The notes beneath the pieces are model-generated. The model had not been told where the DNA came from. It was given only the letters and a program-made list of their open reading frames with translations, and did not search any database. Source: Hymenobacter aranciens (GTDB taxonomy: Bacteria; Bacteroidota; Bacteroidia; Cytophagales; Hymenobacteraceae). From it: a stretch of 64,000 nucleotides of DNA. Below, piece after piece: positions 38,743-47,773 of this stretch. Location: positions 124,001-188,000 of the forward strand of contig NZ_JAUQSY010000009.1 of NCBI RefSeq assembly GCF_030580865.1. Reading direction: 5' to 3'. The position numbers and the translations under genes were made by a program. Positions within the stretch are counted from its first letter, which is position 1, and every line of letters begins with the position of its first letter.

Positions 38743-41544
38743 ATGCCCCAAGATACCCTCAAAGTCCCCGAACTCTCCCTTATCATCCTCATTGGCAGCA
38801 CTGGCGCAGGCAAATCCACATTTGCCCGGCGCTTGTTCAAGCCTACGGAAATTGTGTCGTCGGATGCCTGCCGGGGGCTGGTGGCGGATGATGAAAATGA
38901 CCAATCGGCCAGCAAAGATGCGTTCGAGCTGCTGCACTACCTGGTGGCCAAACGCCTCAAGCGCGGGCTGCTGACGGTGATTGACGCCACCAACGTGCAG
39001 GAAGAAGGCCGCAAGCCCCTGGTGGCCCTGGCCCGGCAATACCACGTGCTGCCCGTGGCCATCGTGCTCGACGTGCCCGACGAGGTGGCCCAGCGCCGCA
39101 ACGCCCAGCGCCCCGACCGCCGCCACCTGGGCCGGCACGTCATTGCCAGCCACCGCCAGCAGCTGCGCCGCAGCCTGCGCAACCTGAAAAGCGAGGGCTT
39201 CCGCCACATTCATCACCTGCGCAGCGTGGCCGAAATCGACGCCGTGCAAAGCATTGTGCGCGACCGGCTCTACAATAACCGCCAGGAAGAAACCGGGCCT
39301 TTCGACATTATCGGTGACGTACATGGCTGCTACGCCGAACTGGTGCAGCTGCTGGAAAAGCTGGGTTACCAGGTTTTTGAGGAGCCGATTACGGACGTGC
39401 GGGATTTGGGCGTGCGGGTGGTGCCGCCGCTGGTCGCCCTCACGTCAACCTCACCCCCTGACCCCCTCTCCAAAAGAGAGGGGGCACCGGTTTTGCCCGA
39501 AGTGGAATCGTCAGGCTCCCCCTCTCTTTTGGGAAATGCGCATCAAGCATTTCTTCGGGGGCCGGGGGGTGAGGTTACGGGGCCGCACCGCAAAGCTGTC
39601 TTCCTCGGCGACCTCGTGGACCGCGGCCCCGCCTCGCCGCAAGTGCTGCGTCTGGTAATGAGCATGGTGCGCGACGGCACGGCCCTCTGCGTACCCGGCA
39701 ACCACGACATCAAGCTCCTGCGCCATCTTAACGGCAAAAACGTCACCATCAACCACGGCCTGGCCGAAACCCTGGCCCAGCTCGAAGCTGAGCCCGAGGC
39801 ATTCAAGAGCGAGGTTCGACGGTTTCTGGATGATTTGGTGAGTCACTACGTGCTCGATGGCGGCAAGCTGGTGGTGGCCCACGCCGGCCTCACCGAGGAG
39901 ATGCAGGGGCGCGGCTCGGGGGCCGTGCGGGCCTTCGCGCTGTTTGGTGAAAGCACCGGCGAGATTGACGAATTCGGCCTGCCCGTGCGCTACGAGTGGG
40001 CCCGCGAGTACCGGGGCCGGGCCATGGTGGCTTTCGGCCACACGCCCGTGCCCGATGCTGAGTGGCTCAATAATACCATCGACCTAGACACTGGCTGCGT
40101 GTTTGGTGGCCGCCTCACCGCCCTGCGCTACCCCGAGCGCGAACTGGTGGCCGTGCCCGCCGCGCAGGTGTACTGCGAGCCCGTGCGCCCGCTCAACTAC
40201 CGCGCCCTGCAATTGCAAACCGAACGAGAAACCAGCAACCAGCAACCAGACCCGAAGGACGGCGTAAGCCAAATCACCTCTGCCCAGCACGAACACGACG
40301 ACTTGCTCGACATCCGCGACGTGACCGGCAAGCAATACATCGAAACGCGCCTGATGCGCGGGGTTACCATCCGCGAGGAAAACGCCGTGGCCGCCCTGGA
40401 GGTGATGAGCCGCTTCGCTTTGCATCCTAAGTGGCTGCTGTATCTGCCGCCCACTATGTCGCCCACCGAAACCTCGGCCCTGCCCGATTTGCTCGAGCAC
40501 CCGGCCGAAGCTTTCGACTACTACAGGCGCCTCGGCGTGGAGCGCGTGGTGTGCGAGGAAAAGCACATGGGCAGCCGTGTGGTGGTGGTGCTGGGCAAGG
40601 ATAAGGCGGCCATTCAGCACCGGCTGGGCCTCACGGGCGAGGGCATCGGCAAATGCTATACCCGCACCGGCCGCAACTTCTTTACGGATACCGACCTCGA
40701 AGCCGCCTTCCTTGCCCGCTTGCGCGATGCGTTGAGCACGGCCGGATTCTGGGAGAAATTCGATACCGACTGGGTGTGCCTCGATGCCGAGCTGCTGCCA
40801 TGGTCGGCCAAGGCCCAGGAATTGGTAAAAAACCAGTACGCCGCCGTGGCCGCCGCTGCGTTGGCTGCCCTGCCGCAGGTCGAAGCCGTGCTTGCCGAAG
40901 CCGCTGCCCGCCAGCTCGATGGCGCCGAGGCGCTGCTGGCCCGCACCGGGGCCCGCCACCAGGCCGCCGCCCACTACGCCGAGGCCTACCGCCGCTACTG
41001 CTGGCCCGTGCAGTCGCTGGATGACCTCAAGCTGGCGCCCTTCCACCTGCTCGCCACCGAGGGCCGTACCTACTTCGACCGCGACCACGCCTGGCACATG
41101 GAAACCCTGCGCACCCTGGCCCTGGCCGACCCCGGCCTGCTCCGCGCCACGCCCTACCGCGTCGTGTCCCTCCCCGATTCGGCCGACGTGGATGCCGCCA
41201 TCCAGTGGTGGACCGACCTCACCGCCGCCGGCGGCGAAGGCATGGTGGTGAAGCCCTACGACTTCGTGCCCCAGGGCAAAGGCGGCCTGCTGCAGCCTGC
41301 CCTCAAGTGCCGGGGACGCGAGTACCTGCGCATCATCTACGGCCCCGATTACCTGCTGCCCGGCAACCTCGAACGCCTGCGCCAGCGCAACGTGAAAGCC
41401 AAGCGCAACCTCGCCCTGCGCGAGTTCGCCCTCGGCGTCGAGGGCCTGGAGCGCTTCGTGGCCGGGCAGCCGCTACGCCGGATGCATCAGTGCGTGTTCG
41501 GCGTGCTGGCGCTGGAAAGTGAGGCGGTGGACCCGCGGCTGTAA
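38743..41544 (+). CDS. pnkp: Polynucleotide kinase-phosphatase-ligase (RNA repair)
   Basis: 933 aa from the ATG at 38743. Three domains in the order known for bacterial Pnkp: 5' kinase with P-loop GSTGAGKST (18-26) and IDATNVQEEGR; a metallophosphoesterase with GDVHG (191-195), GDLVDRGP (from 289) and GNHD for 2',3'-phosphate removal; and an adenylyltransferase/ligase with KHMGSR (Lys607). It heals and seals broken RNA together with Hen1. The palindromic element at 39447-39577 adds about 43 residues (236-278) between the first two phosphatase motifs, in frame. First gene of a run with two nucleotidyltransferase genes. Confidence 0.93.
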   Translation: MPQDTLKVPELSLIILIGSTGAGKSTFARRLFKPTEIVSSDACRGLVADDENDQSASKDAFELLHYLVAKRLKRGLLTVIDATNVQEEGRKPLVALARQYHVLPVAIVLDVPDEVAQRRNAQRPDRRHLGRHVIASHRQQLRRSLRNLKSEGFRHIHHLRSVAEIDAVQSIVRDRLYNNRQEETGPFDIIGDVHGCYAELVQLLEKLGYQVFEEPITDVRDLGVRVVPPLVALTSTSPPDPLSKREGAPVLPEVESSGSPSLLGNAHQAFLRGPGGEVTGPHRKAVFLGDLVDRGPASPQVLRLVMSMVRDGTALCVPGNHDIKLLRHLNGKNVTINHGLAETLAQLEAEPEAFKSEVRRFLDDLVSHYVLDGGKLVVAHAGLTEEMQGRGSGAVRAFALFGESTGEIDEFGLPVRYEWAREYRGRAMVAFGHTPVPDAEWLNNTIDLDTGCVFGGRLTALRYPERELVAVPAAQVYCEPVRPLNYRALQLQTERETSNQQPDPKDGVSQITSAQHEHDDLLDIRDVTGKQYIETRLMRGVTIREENAVAALEVMSRFALHPKWLLYLPPTMSPTETSALPDLLEHPAEAFDYYRRLGVERVVCEEKHMGSRVVVVLGKDKAAIQHRLGLTGEGIGKCYTRTGRNFFTDTDLEAAFLARLRDALSTAGFWEKFDTDWVCLDAELLPWSAKAQELVKNQYAAVAAAALAALPQVEAVLAEAAARQLDGAEALLARTGARHQAAAHYAEAYRRYCWPVQSLDDLKLAPFHLLATEGRTYFDRDHAWHMETLRTLALADPGLLRATPYRVVSLPDSADVDAAIQWWTDLTAAGGEGMVVKPYDFVPQGKGGLLQPALKCRGREYLRIIYGPDYLLPGNLERLRQRNVKAKRNLALREFALGVEGLERFVAGQPLRRMHQCVFGVLALESEAVDPRL
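39447..39577. repeat. Palindromic element inserted in the Pnkp gene
   Basis: The left arm (39447-39490) starts AACCTCACCCCCTGACCCC and its complement recurs at 39512-39577, interrupted by a small nested hairpin. The same element lies in the Hen1 gene at 48389-48518. In Pnkp it translates as SPPDPLSKREGAP and on, keeping the frame. Confidence 0.85.
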
Positions 41545-41560
41545 CATAATTGCACGCCCC

Positions 41561-42322
41561 ATGCTCCCCCGCATCCACACCGCCCTCGCCCAGCTCGAAG
41601 CCACCCACGGCATCCGCATTCTCTACGCCTGCGAGTCGGGCAGCCGGGCCTGGGGCTTTCCCTCACCCGATTCGGACTATGACGTGCGCTTCATTTACTG
41701 CCACCCGGCGGCGTGGTACCTGGCACTGGACGAGGGGCCGGATACGCTGAACTTCCCCGTCGATGAGCTCTTGGACCTGGGTGGCTGGGAGCTGCGCAAA
41801 GCCCTGCGCCTGCTGCGCAGTTCTAATGCCGCCTTGTTCGAGTGGCTGCAATCACCAGTCATTTACCACGAAGCGCTGGATTTCCGGGCGCGGCTGATGC
41901 CGCTGCTACCGGCCGCGTTCAACCTAAAGGCCGGGCTGCACCACTACCTGGGCCAGCTGCGGCGCGGCGTGACGGAAGATATGGCGGGTTCCGAAGTGCG
42001 CCTCAAGCGGCTGTTCTACGCCCTGCGCTCAGCGCTGGCGGCCCGCTGGATTCGGGAGCGCCACTCGCTGCCGCCGATGGAGTTTGCGCCGCTGCGGGCG
42101 GTGCTGCCGGAGGAGTTGCAAGGCTTAGTGGAGGAACTGCTGGCGCAAAAGGCGGTGGCAGTAGAAAAAGCCGTAGCACCTGTTTCTGAGGCGTTGCGCG
42201 GATTTCTGGCGCAGGAATATGCAGCCGGACAGGCGGCGCGGGAGGAGTTACCGGTGACGCGCGGGGCGGTGGAGTTGGATGAGCTGTTTCGGGAGTTGCT
42301 AGCGGAGGCATTTGTGCAGTAG
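41561..42322 (+). CDS. RlaP-like nucleotidyltransferase 1
   Basis: 253 aa. N-terminal minimal nucleotidyltransferase site GSRAWGFPSPDSDYD (27-41) with Asp37 and Asp41 as metal ligands, then WYLALDEGPDTLNFP and a helical C-terminal part. This is the pattern of PF10127-type proteins named RlaP for their link to RNA ligases. It starts 17 bases after Pnkp and probably adds or transfers nucleotides to RNA ends; the substrate is unknown. The stop codon lies inside the left arm of the inverted repeat at 42319. Confidence 0.82.
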   Translation: MLPRIHTALAQLEATHGIRILYACESGSRAWGFPSPDSDYDVRFIYCHPAAWYLALDEGPDTLNFPVDELLDLGGWELRKALRLLRSSNAALFEWLQSPVIYHEALDFRARLMPLLPAAFNLKAGLHHYLGQLRRGVTEDMAGSEVRLKRLFYALRSALAARWIRERHSLPPMEFAPLRAVLPEELQGLVEELLAQKAVAVEKAVAPVSEALRGFLAQEYAAGQAAREELPVTRGAVELDELFRELLAEAFVQ

Positions 42323-42384
42323 CGCGGACTTTGTAGTCCACGAGTCAGAGCGTTCGTACTCGCGGACTACAGAGTCCGCGCTAC
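42319..42384. repeat. Inverted repeat, family B
   Basis: Arms 42319-42343 and 42360-42384 (GTAGCGCGGACT...) pair over 25 bases with few mismatches. Other copies: 53467-53583 and a single arm at 59126-59150. Confidence 0.85.
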
Positions 42385-42393
42385 TTTCGCCCC

Positions 42394-43476
42394 ATGCTCA
42401 CCATTGCCGACCTGCGCCGCCAGGGCCTTATTCTCTTCGAAGCCATTAGCGGCAGCCGCGCCTACGGCACCAACCTGCCGCATTCCGACACCGATTTGAA
42501 GGGCGTATTCGTGCTGCCCGAAGACCAGTTTTTTGGGCTCGACTATGTGCCGCAGGTGGCCAATGAAACCAACGACGAGGTGTTTTATGAGCTACGGCGC
42601 TTCGTGGAATTGCTGCTAAAAAACAACCCGACGGTGCTGGAATTGCTGGGCACGCCGGCCGACTGCGTTATCTATAAACACCCCTTATTCGAGCAGTTTC
42701 AGGCCCGGGATTTTCTCTCGCAGCTCTGCCGCCAGAGCTTTGCCGAGTACGCTGCGGCGCAGATTCGCAAAGCTAAAGGCCTGAATAAGAAAATCAACCA
42801 CCCCGAGCCTCCCGCCCGCAAGTCGGTGCTGGACTTCTGCTACGTGACCGTGGGCGCCGGGGCCCAGCCGGTGAGCACCTGGCTGGGCCGCCACGGCTAC
42901 GATGCTGCGCAATGCGGACTGGCCAACGTGCCGCACCTGAGTGATTTATACGCCCTCTTCGTGGACCTGACGCCGGAGCGCCGGCACGGCTACCGCGGCC
43001 TCGTGCGCGACACCGACACTTCGCAGGACGTGCTGCTGTCGGCAGTGCCGAAGGGCGAGGAGCCCGTGACCTACCTGTCATTCAACCGCAACGGGTACAG
43101 CACCTACTGCCGCGTGTTTCGGGAGTATTGGGAGTGGGTGGAGAAGCGCAACAAGGAGCGTTACGAGAACACCGTGCAGCACGGTAAAAACTACGATGCC
43201 AAGAACATGCTGCACGTCTTCCGGCTGCTGCAGATGGCGGAGGAAATCGCGCTGACCGGGGAATTGCAGGTGCGCCGGCCCAACCGCGGGTTTTTGCTGC
43301 AAATCCGGCGCGGCGAGTTTGAATATGCCGATTTGGTGGCGCAGGCCGAAGCGCTGGTGACGCGGGTGGAAGTCGCTTTTGCCGCCTCTCCCCTGCCCGC
43401 GGCGCCGGATAGGGCGGCGGCTGAGCAGTTATTGCGACAGCTGCGGCAGGAGTTTTATGAACAGCGCCGAAAGTAG
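42394..43476 (+). CDS. RlaP-like nucleotidyltransferase 2
   Basis: 360 aa. Nucleotidyltransferase site SGSRAYGTNLPHSDTD (19-34) with the two Asp of SDTD, followed by LKGVFVLPEDQFFGLDYV and a long helical region with YDAKNMLHVFRLLQMAEEIA, a segment typical of the RlaP family. It is longer than the first copy and only distantly like it. Same direction as Pnkp, separated from copy 1 by the inverted repeat. Confidence 0.85.
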   Translation: MLTIADLRRQGLILFEAISGSRAYGTNLPHSDTDLKGVFVLPEDQFFGLDYVPQVANETNDEVFYELRRFVELLLKNNPTVLELLGTPADCVIYKHPLFEQFQARDFLSQLCRQSFAEYAAAQIRKAKGLNKKINHPEPPARKSVLDFCYVTVGAGAQPVSTWLGRHGYDAAQCGLANVPHLSDLYALFVDLTPERRHGYRGLVRDTDTSQDVLLSAVPKGEEPVTYLSFNRNGYSTYCRVFREYWEWVEKRNKERYENTVQHGKNYDAKNMLHVFRLLQMAEEIALTGELQVRRPNRGFLLQIRRGEFEYADLVAQAEALVTRVEVAFAASPLPAAPDRAAAEQLLRQLRQEFYEQRRK

Positions 43477-43510
43477 CCGGCTAATTGTCGCAAATCCCTA
43501 CCTTGCATCC

Positions 43511-44485
43511 ATGCAAGACAACCTTACTGCGGCCGCCCGCGCCGCGCTGCTGGGCCTGGCCGTGGGCGACGCCCTGGGCGTGCCCGTCGAGTTTGCCGGC
43601 CGCGCCGCCCGCCAGGCCGACCCGGTGACCGATATGCGCGCCTACGGCACTCATTCGCAACCCGCCGGCACCTGGTCCGACGACTCTTCCCTGACCTTCT
43701 GCCTGGCCGAAACCCTAGCCCGCCCCGGGGGCCGGAGTGGTGCCCCTGACCTGGCCGATTTTGCCCGGCGCAGCATTAATTGGCTTTACAACTCTTACTG
43801 GACTGCCACTTACGTCACCTTCGACGTTGGCAACGCGACCCGCACGGCTATCGACCGCTTGCAGCGGGGCATAGCGCCCACAGCAGCAGGGCCCAACTCG
43901 GAATATGATAACGGCAACGGCGCCCTGATGCGGATTCTGCCCTTGGTGTTTCATGACATCTGGCGAGCGGAAAAGCTTGATTTGGATGCAGCCTGGACGC
44001 TGACCGAGGCCGTAGCGAGTGTGACGCACGGCCACCCGCGCTCTACCCTTGGTTGCTTTCTGTATCTGTTGGTAGCGCGCGGCTTGCTCGCCGGTCAGGC
44101 TCCGGCCGCAGCCTTTCAGCAGATGCAGGATTTGGCTAACCCGTGGCTCAAAAACGGCAGCATTCCGGCCGTAGCCGAAGAACGTTATTACCGCTGGTGG
44201 GTGCTTTCGGGTGAGCTGGTCAACCAGCCGGAAAGCAAAATTTCCTCCTCCGGCTATGTCGTGCACACCCTCGAAGCGGCCCTGTGGTGCCTGCTGCACT
44301 ACGACACCTACGCCGCCACCGTGCTGGCGGCCGTCAACCTCGGCGACGACACCGACACGACCGGCGCCGTGGCCGGCGGCCTCGCCGGCCTGGCCTACGG
44401 CGAAGCGGCCATCCCCACCGAGTGGCTGCAGGTGCTGGCTCGCCGCGCTGATATTGAAGACCTTGCTGCCCGCCTGACAGCATAA
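43511..44485 (+). CDS. ADP-ribosylglycohydrolase
   Basis: 324 aa from the ATG at 43511. DraG/ARH-type motifs: GLAVGDALGVPVEF at the N-terminus, TWSDDSSLTFCLAE, then NGNGALMRILPL and the C-terminal NLGDDTDTTGAVAGGLAGL, whose aspartates bind two magnesium ions. It removes ADP-ribose from proteins or nucleic acids. Located 34 bases after the second nucleotidyltransferase gene. In this setting it could clear ADP-ribose from RNA ends before repair; this is inference. The stop codon touches the inverted repeat at 44485. Confidence 0.93.
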   Translation: MQDNLTAAARAALLGLAVGDALGVPVEFAGRAARQADPVTDMRAYGTHSQPAGTWSDDSSLTFCLAETLARPGGRSGAPDLADFARRSINWLYNSYWTATYVTFDVGNATRTAIDRLQRGIAPTAAGPNSEYDNGNGALMRILPLVFHDIWRAEKLDLDAAWTLTEAVASVTHGHPRSTLGCFLYLLVARGLLAGQAPAAAFQQMQDLANPWLKNGSIPAVAEERYYRWWVLSGELVNQPESKISSSGYVVHTLEAALWCLLHYDTYAATVLAAVNLGDDTDTTGAVAGGLAGLAYGEAAIPTEWLQVLARRADIEDLAARLTA

Positions 44486-44563
44486 GTTGTCAGTTGCTCG
44501 TTGTCAAGTCGCCAGGCAGCAATAGATTATTACCGGACAACTGACAACGAGCAACTGACAACT
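44485..44563. repeat. Inverted repeat, family C
   Basis: Perfect 21-bp arms 44485-44505 and 44543-44563 (AGTTGTCAGTTGCTCGTTGTC and complement) between the glycohydrolase and phosphatase genes. Confidence 0.85.
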
Positions 44564-44602
44564 AAATTTCCCCATTCTCTCACCCCCAAATCCCACCCGT
44601 TT

Positions 44603-45154
44603 ATGAATACCACTCCCACCCCGCGCCCCATTCCTAACTCCTACTGGGCCACGCCCTTGCTGCTGGCCTGCGAGTATCCCGGCGCCCCCACCGATGCGGC
44701 TGCCGCGCCCAAGCTCGATGCCCTGCTGGCGGCCGGCATCCGCGATTTCTACGACCTCACCCACGAGGGCGAGCTGCGCCCCTACGAAACCCAGCTGCGG
44801 GAGCGCGCCGCCCGGCTCGGCATTGCGCCCGAAAGCCTGCGCTACCGCCGCTTTGCGGTGCCCGATATGGGCCTGCCCACCACCAAGCGCCTCGCCGAAA
44901 TCATGCACGCGCTGGCCGATAGCGCCGCCGCCGGCCGCCGTGCCGCCGTGCATTGCTGGGGTGGCATCGGGCGCACGGGCACCGTGGTGGGCTGCCACTA
45001 CGTGCAGCACCACGGCCTGAGCGGCGACGAGGCCCTGGCCCGCATCGCCGACGAATGGCAGCACGTGGCCAAGGTGAAATACCACCCCGTGTCGCCCCAA
45101 ACCCGCGAGCAGCTGAACTTCGTGCGCAATTACCGGCCAGCCCGGCCAGAATAG
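44603..45154 (+). CDS. Dual-specificity-type protein phosphatase
   Basis: 183 aa from the ATG at 44603. Active-site loop HCWGGIGRTG with Cys118 and Arg124 (HCx5R) and a general-acid loop VPDMGLP (Asp88), as in DSP/PTP-like phosphatases. Small, cytoplasmic. Substrate could be phosphotyrosine, a sugar phosphate or an RNA 5' end (as in RNA 5'-triphosphatases of this fold). It is the last gene of the plus-strand run starting at Pnkp and converges with the sigma factor gene 11 bases away. Confidence 0.85.
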   Translation: MNTTPTPRPIPNSYWATPLLLACEYPGAPTDAAAAPKLDALLAAGIRDFYDLTHEGELRPYETQLRERAARLGIAPESLRYRRFAVPDMGLPTTKRLAEIMHALADSAAAGRRAAVHCWGGIGRTGTVVGCHYVQHHGLSGDEALARIADEWQHVAKVKYHPVSPQTREQLNFVRNYRPARPE

Positions 45155-45165
45155 CAAGGCGGCTG

Positions 45166-45702
45166 TCAGTTCAGCATCTTTATCAACTCTTTGATGGCCT
45201 GGCGCGAGTGCGTTTTCACGGTTCCGAGGGGCATTTGCAGTCGCTCGGCCGCCTCCACCTGCGTCAGGCCTTCGAAGTACAGCAGGTCAATGAGGCGCCG
45301 ATACTCGGGCCGCAGGCGCTGCGTGAGTTCGCGCACGCCCACGTGCTCGGGCAGAAACGCGGGCGGGGCCGCCTGCTGCGCCGCCCCGCTGCCGTCGAGC
45401 GACTGCGTGCGCTGGGCGTCGCGCACGCGCCGGTCGCGCAGGTGGTCGATGGCGGCGTTGCGGCAGATGCGCAGGGCCCAGGTGAAGAGGTAGCCCTTCT
45501 CGGGGTCGAAGGCGGCAAACGACGACCAGATTTTCACCATCGAGTCCTGCAGCACATCTTCGGCGGCGGGCACGTTGCGCACAATGCGCAGAATGACAGG
45601 GTAGAAAAGTTTGCCATACTGGCGGTAGAAGAGTGTCATGGCGGCTGCATCGCGGGCCTGCAGGCGCACAATCAGCTCGTCTTCGTTCTCAAATAGCGGC
45701 AT
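45166..45702 (-). CDS. ECF-type RNA polymerase sigma factor
   Basis: 178 aa. Region 2 (FYRQYGKLFYPVILRIVRNV, then AEDVLQDSMVKIWSSFAAFD) and region 4 (YRRLIDLLYFEGLTQVEAAE, then RLQMPLGTVKTHSRQAIKEL) are clear. No anti-sigma gene follows; the next gene in the same direction is an acyltransferase upstream. Promoter target unknown. It may respond to envelope stress as other Bacteroidota ECF factors do. Confidence 0.93.
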   Translation of the reverse strand: MPLFENEDELIVRLQARDAAAMTLFYRQYGKLFYPVILRIVRNVPAAEDVLQDSMVKIWSSFAAFDPEKGYLFTWALRICRNAAIDHLRDRRVRDAQRTQSLDGSGAAQQAAPPAFLPEHVGVRELTQRLRPEYRRLIDLLYFEGLTQVEAAERLQMPLGTVKTHSRQAIKELIKMLN

Positions 45703-45830
45703 TCAGGAAAGTTGTCGTGGAAGGAATGGAGCCCACCTACGACAAGTTTTAAGCAGTTGGATTTATGAGATAGAAGTTTGTTTGTTAATTCGTTGCAAAC
45801 GACACATGGTTTGCGTAGCGACCAAAAAAG

Positions 45831-45859
45831 TTCCCTTGTCCTGATGTAGGACAAGGGAA
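45831..45859 (-). terminator. Terminator after the acyltransferase gene
   Basis: TTCCCTTGTCCT-gatgt-AGGACAAGGGAA, perfect 12-bp stem, followed on the minus strand by CTTTTTTGG. Confidence 0.85.
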
Positions 45860-45892
45860 TTCAGGCCGGGGCCCCGCCAAAAGCAACCCGGG

Positions 45893-47092
45893 CTAAGCCG
45901 ATAGAACCCGGGGTTGCTCCTGGTTGGCAGGCTTTTCGGCGGGGTGCTTGGTGCGGGGGAGAAAGCGCGAATACAGACGCAGAAAAGGGAGCTCGAAGTA
46001 GCGAAAGCAAAGCGTGGCGGTACCTACCGTGAGGCCGAATGCCAGGATTGGGATGATGAAAACACTGTCCCAAGCTGTTTTCTGCCATCCGAGTAAGTGG
46101 TAGATGTCCGACAAAGCCGTTAGGATGGGCGCGTGCAGCAGGTACATCCCAAAGGCCAGCTGGCCCAGGTAGCGCATTCCTTTGACGTTACCGAGCTTGA
46201 AAATGGAATAGCGTCCGTAGTTCTGCTCCATCAGCACGAGCCCGGCCGTCAGGTCCACCACAAGTCGCTCAAAAGGCATGAGTTGAACCGGTCCTTCGCT
46301 CAGGCCATGCCGGTACAGGTAGAGCGACCACAGCCACAGCGCGGCTACGGCTATTCGGGGCAGGCGGCGCACACTCAACAGCCAGCGCCGGGCCAGGCCA
46401 TGCCGGTAGTGCTGCGCATAGAACACGCCGATAGCCAGTAAGCTCCCGATTATCAAATCAGAGGCGCAGGTTAGCGTGTGAAAGTAATTATTACCATTGA
46501 CGTACTGCCAGGACAGCGTCGCGGTCAGCAATACCAGCATCGTCGGGAAAAGATGCCGGACTGGAATGAAGGCCATAAGCAGAGGCCAGAGCAGGTAAAA
46601 TTGCTCCTCCACTGCCAGGGACCAGGTAACCGCCAGCGACATATTCTCCGGAAACCGGCCGGCGGCCAGGTCCAGGTTCTGAATAAAGACGATGTAATGC
46701 CAGATTTCTACGTCAATAGCATAGCCATGACTGCCAAATGAGCGCAGAAACGGGTATCCGATAAAAGCAAAAGCGAGAATGGCATAGTATAGCGGCCAGA
46801 TTCGCAGGGTGCGCCGCAGGTAAAAGGCCCCAATGTGGATACGGCCGTCGAGGTGGCGCTCACGTAGCAGCAGGGAGGTGATGAGAAAGCTGCTCATCAC
46901 GAAAAAGAAGCTCAGCACCAGCGCAGAGTTGTGCACCACGCCCAGGTGGATGAGCGGCGCCAGCCAGTGCTCGTTTACCTCCGGAGCGTGGTGAGCACAG
47001 CCGTGGGATATGAAAATCAGAATGATAAACAAGCCGCGCAAGCCGTCCAGGTTGCGAAAATAGGGGCGTTTGAGAGTAGACTTAATGGACAA
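45893..47092 (-). CDS. Acyltransferase 3-family membrane protein
   Basis: About 399 aa from the TTG at 47092. The frame is open to 47224, but those codons look non-coding. Motifs of Acyl_transf_3: YFRNLDGLRGLFIILIFISH near the start, FFFVMSSFLITSLLL, RRTLRIWPLYY and TWSLAVEEQFYLLWP. Ten or so membrane helices. It would acylate surface polysaccharide or another carbohydrate. A -7-like sequence (TATCAACCTTTTAC) just before 47092 supports the late start. Located between the sigma factor and a small exported protein. Confidence 0.88.
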   Translation of the reverse strand: MSIKSTLKRPYFRNLDGLRGLFIILIFISHGCAHHAPEVNEHWLAPLIHLGVVHNSALVLSFFFVMSSFLITSLLLRERHLDGRIHIGAFYLRRTLRIWPLYYAILAFAFIGYPFLRSFGSHGYAIDVEIWHYIVFIQNLDLAAGRFPENMSLAVTWSLAVEEQFYLLWPLLMAFIPVRHLFPTMLVLLTATLSWQYVNGNNYFHTLTCASDLIIGSLLAIGVFYAQHYRHGLARRWLLSVRRLPRIAVAALWLWSLYLYRHGLSEGPVQLMPFERLVVDLTAGLVLMEQNYGRYSIFKLGNVKGMRYLGQLAFGMYLLHAPILTALSDIYHLLGWQKTAWDSVFIIPILAFGLTVGTATLCFRYFELPFLRLYSRFLPRTKHPAEKPANQEQPRVLSA

Positions 47093-47347
47093 TTGATTTA
47101 TTGCAGTAAAAGGTTGATAATTAACCCTGCATGAGCGCAGAGCGACGCCAAAGATAAAAACAGTAACTGACTCCAAAAGGCGGCGGCTGGTTGCCTGCAC
47201 CCGGCGCGAAGCCCGCCGAGGCACTTTAGTATTGGTAGGGGCTTGATTTTCTTTGCAATATCCTTAACCACTAAAAATATAGCCCGCGAATCAATTGCTT
47301 AAACTGCCGGTTATATCTTCGCGTCTTCGCTAAAAAGCACTGCCAAC

Positions 47348-47773
47348 GTGAGAATCCTTAAATCTTTTAGTTACTCCGCAACCGGCCTCTTGCTTGCTGT
47401 TGGTGCTTTACATAGCAATTGCTCGCACCGGGTTGCCCCGGGCACTTCAGCTGCAAGTTCGGTTTCACAAAGCCAGCTGCTGACGCCGGCCGGGCTTAGA
47501 GCCACTATTTTAAAGGAAACTCAGCCCGGCGGGAAGCTGGATTTTTTCACCGCCATTAAAGGCCACGAATACGATGGCAAGCAGCTAAAGCCCGGCGTGT
47601 ACGCTACGGCTTCGGAGGTGGCCTTATATCAGTGGGGCCGCGCCGTCAATGAATCAGGAATACGCTCGTTAGAAGAAGCTTATAGCATCTTCTCAGAATT
47701 TAAAGGGCAGCCGGCAAGTGCCAGGGATAAAGCCACAATCGAGCTAGGGTTCAACAAAAAGCTAGACAATTAG
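47348..47773 (+). CDS. Small exported protein, unknown
   Basis: 141 aa from a GTG. A signal sequence (ILKSFSYSATGLLLAVGALH) ends before SNCSH; a cysteine there may be lipidated, but the lipobox is imperfect. The mature part has LDFFTAIKGHEYDGKQLKPG and ends in a charged helical part. It overlaps the end of Hen1 by 12 bases (convergent). No family recognised. Confidence 0.55.
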   Translation: MRILKSFSYSATGLLLAVGALHSNCSHRVAPGTSAASSVSQSQLLTPAGLRATILKETQPGGKLDFFTAIKGHEYDGKQLKPGVYATASEVALYQWGRAVNESGIRSLEEAYSIFSEFKGQPASARDKATIELGFNKKLDN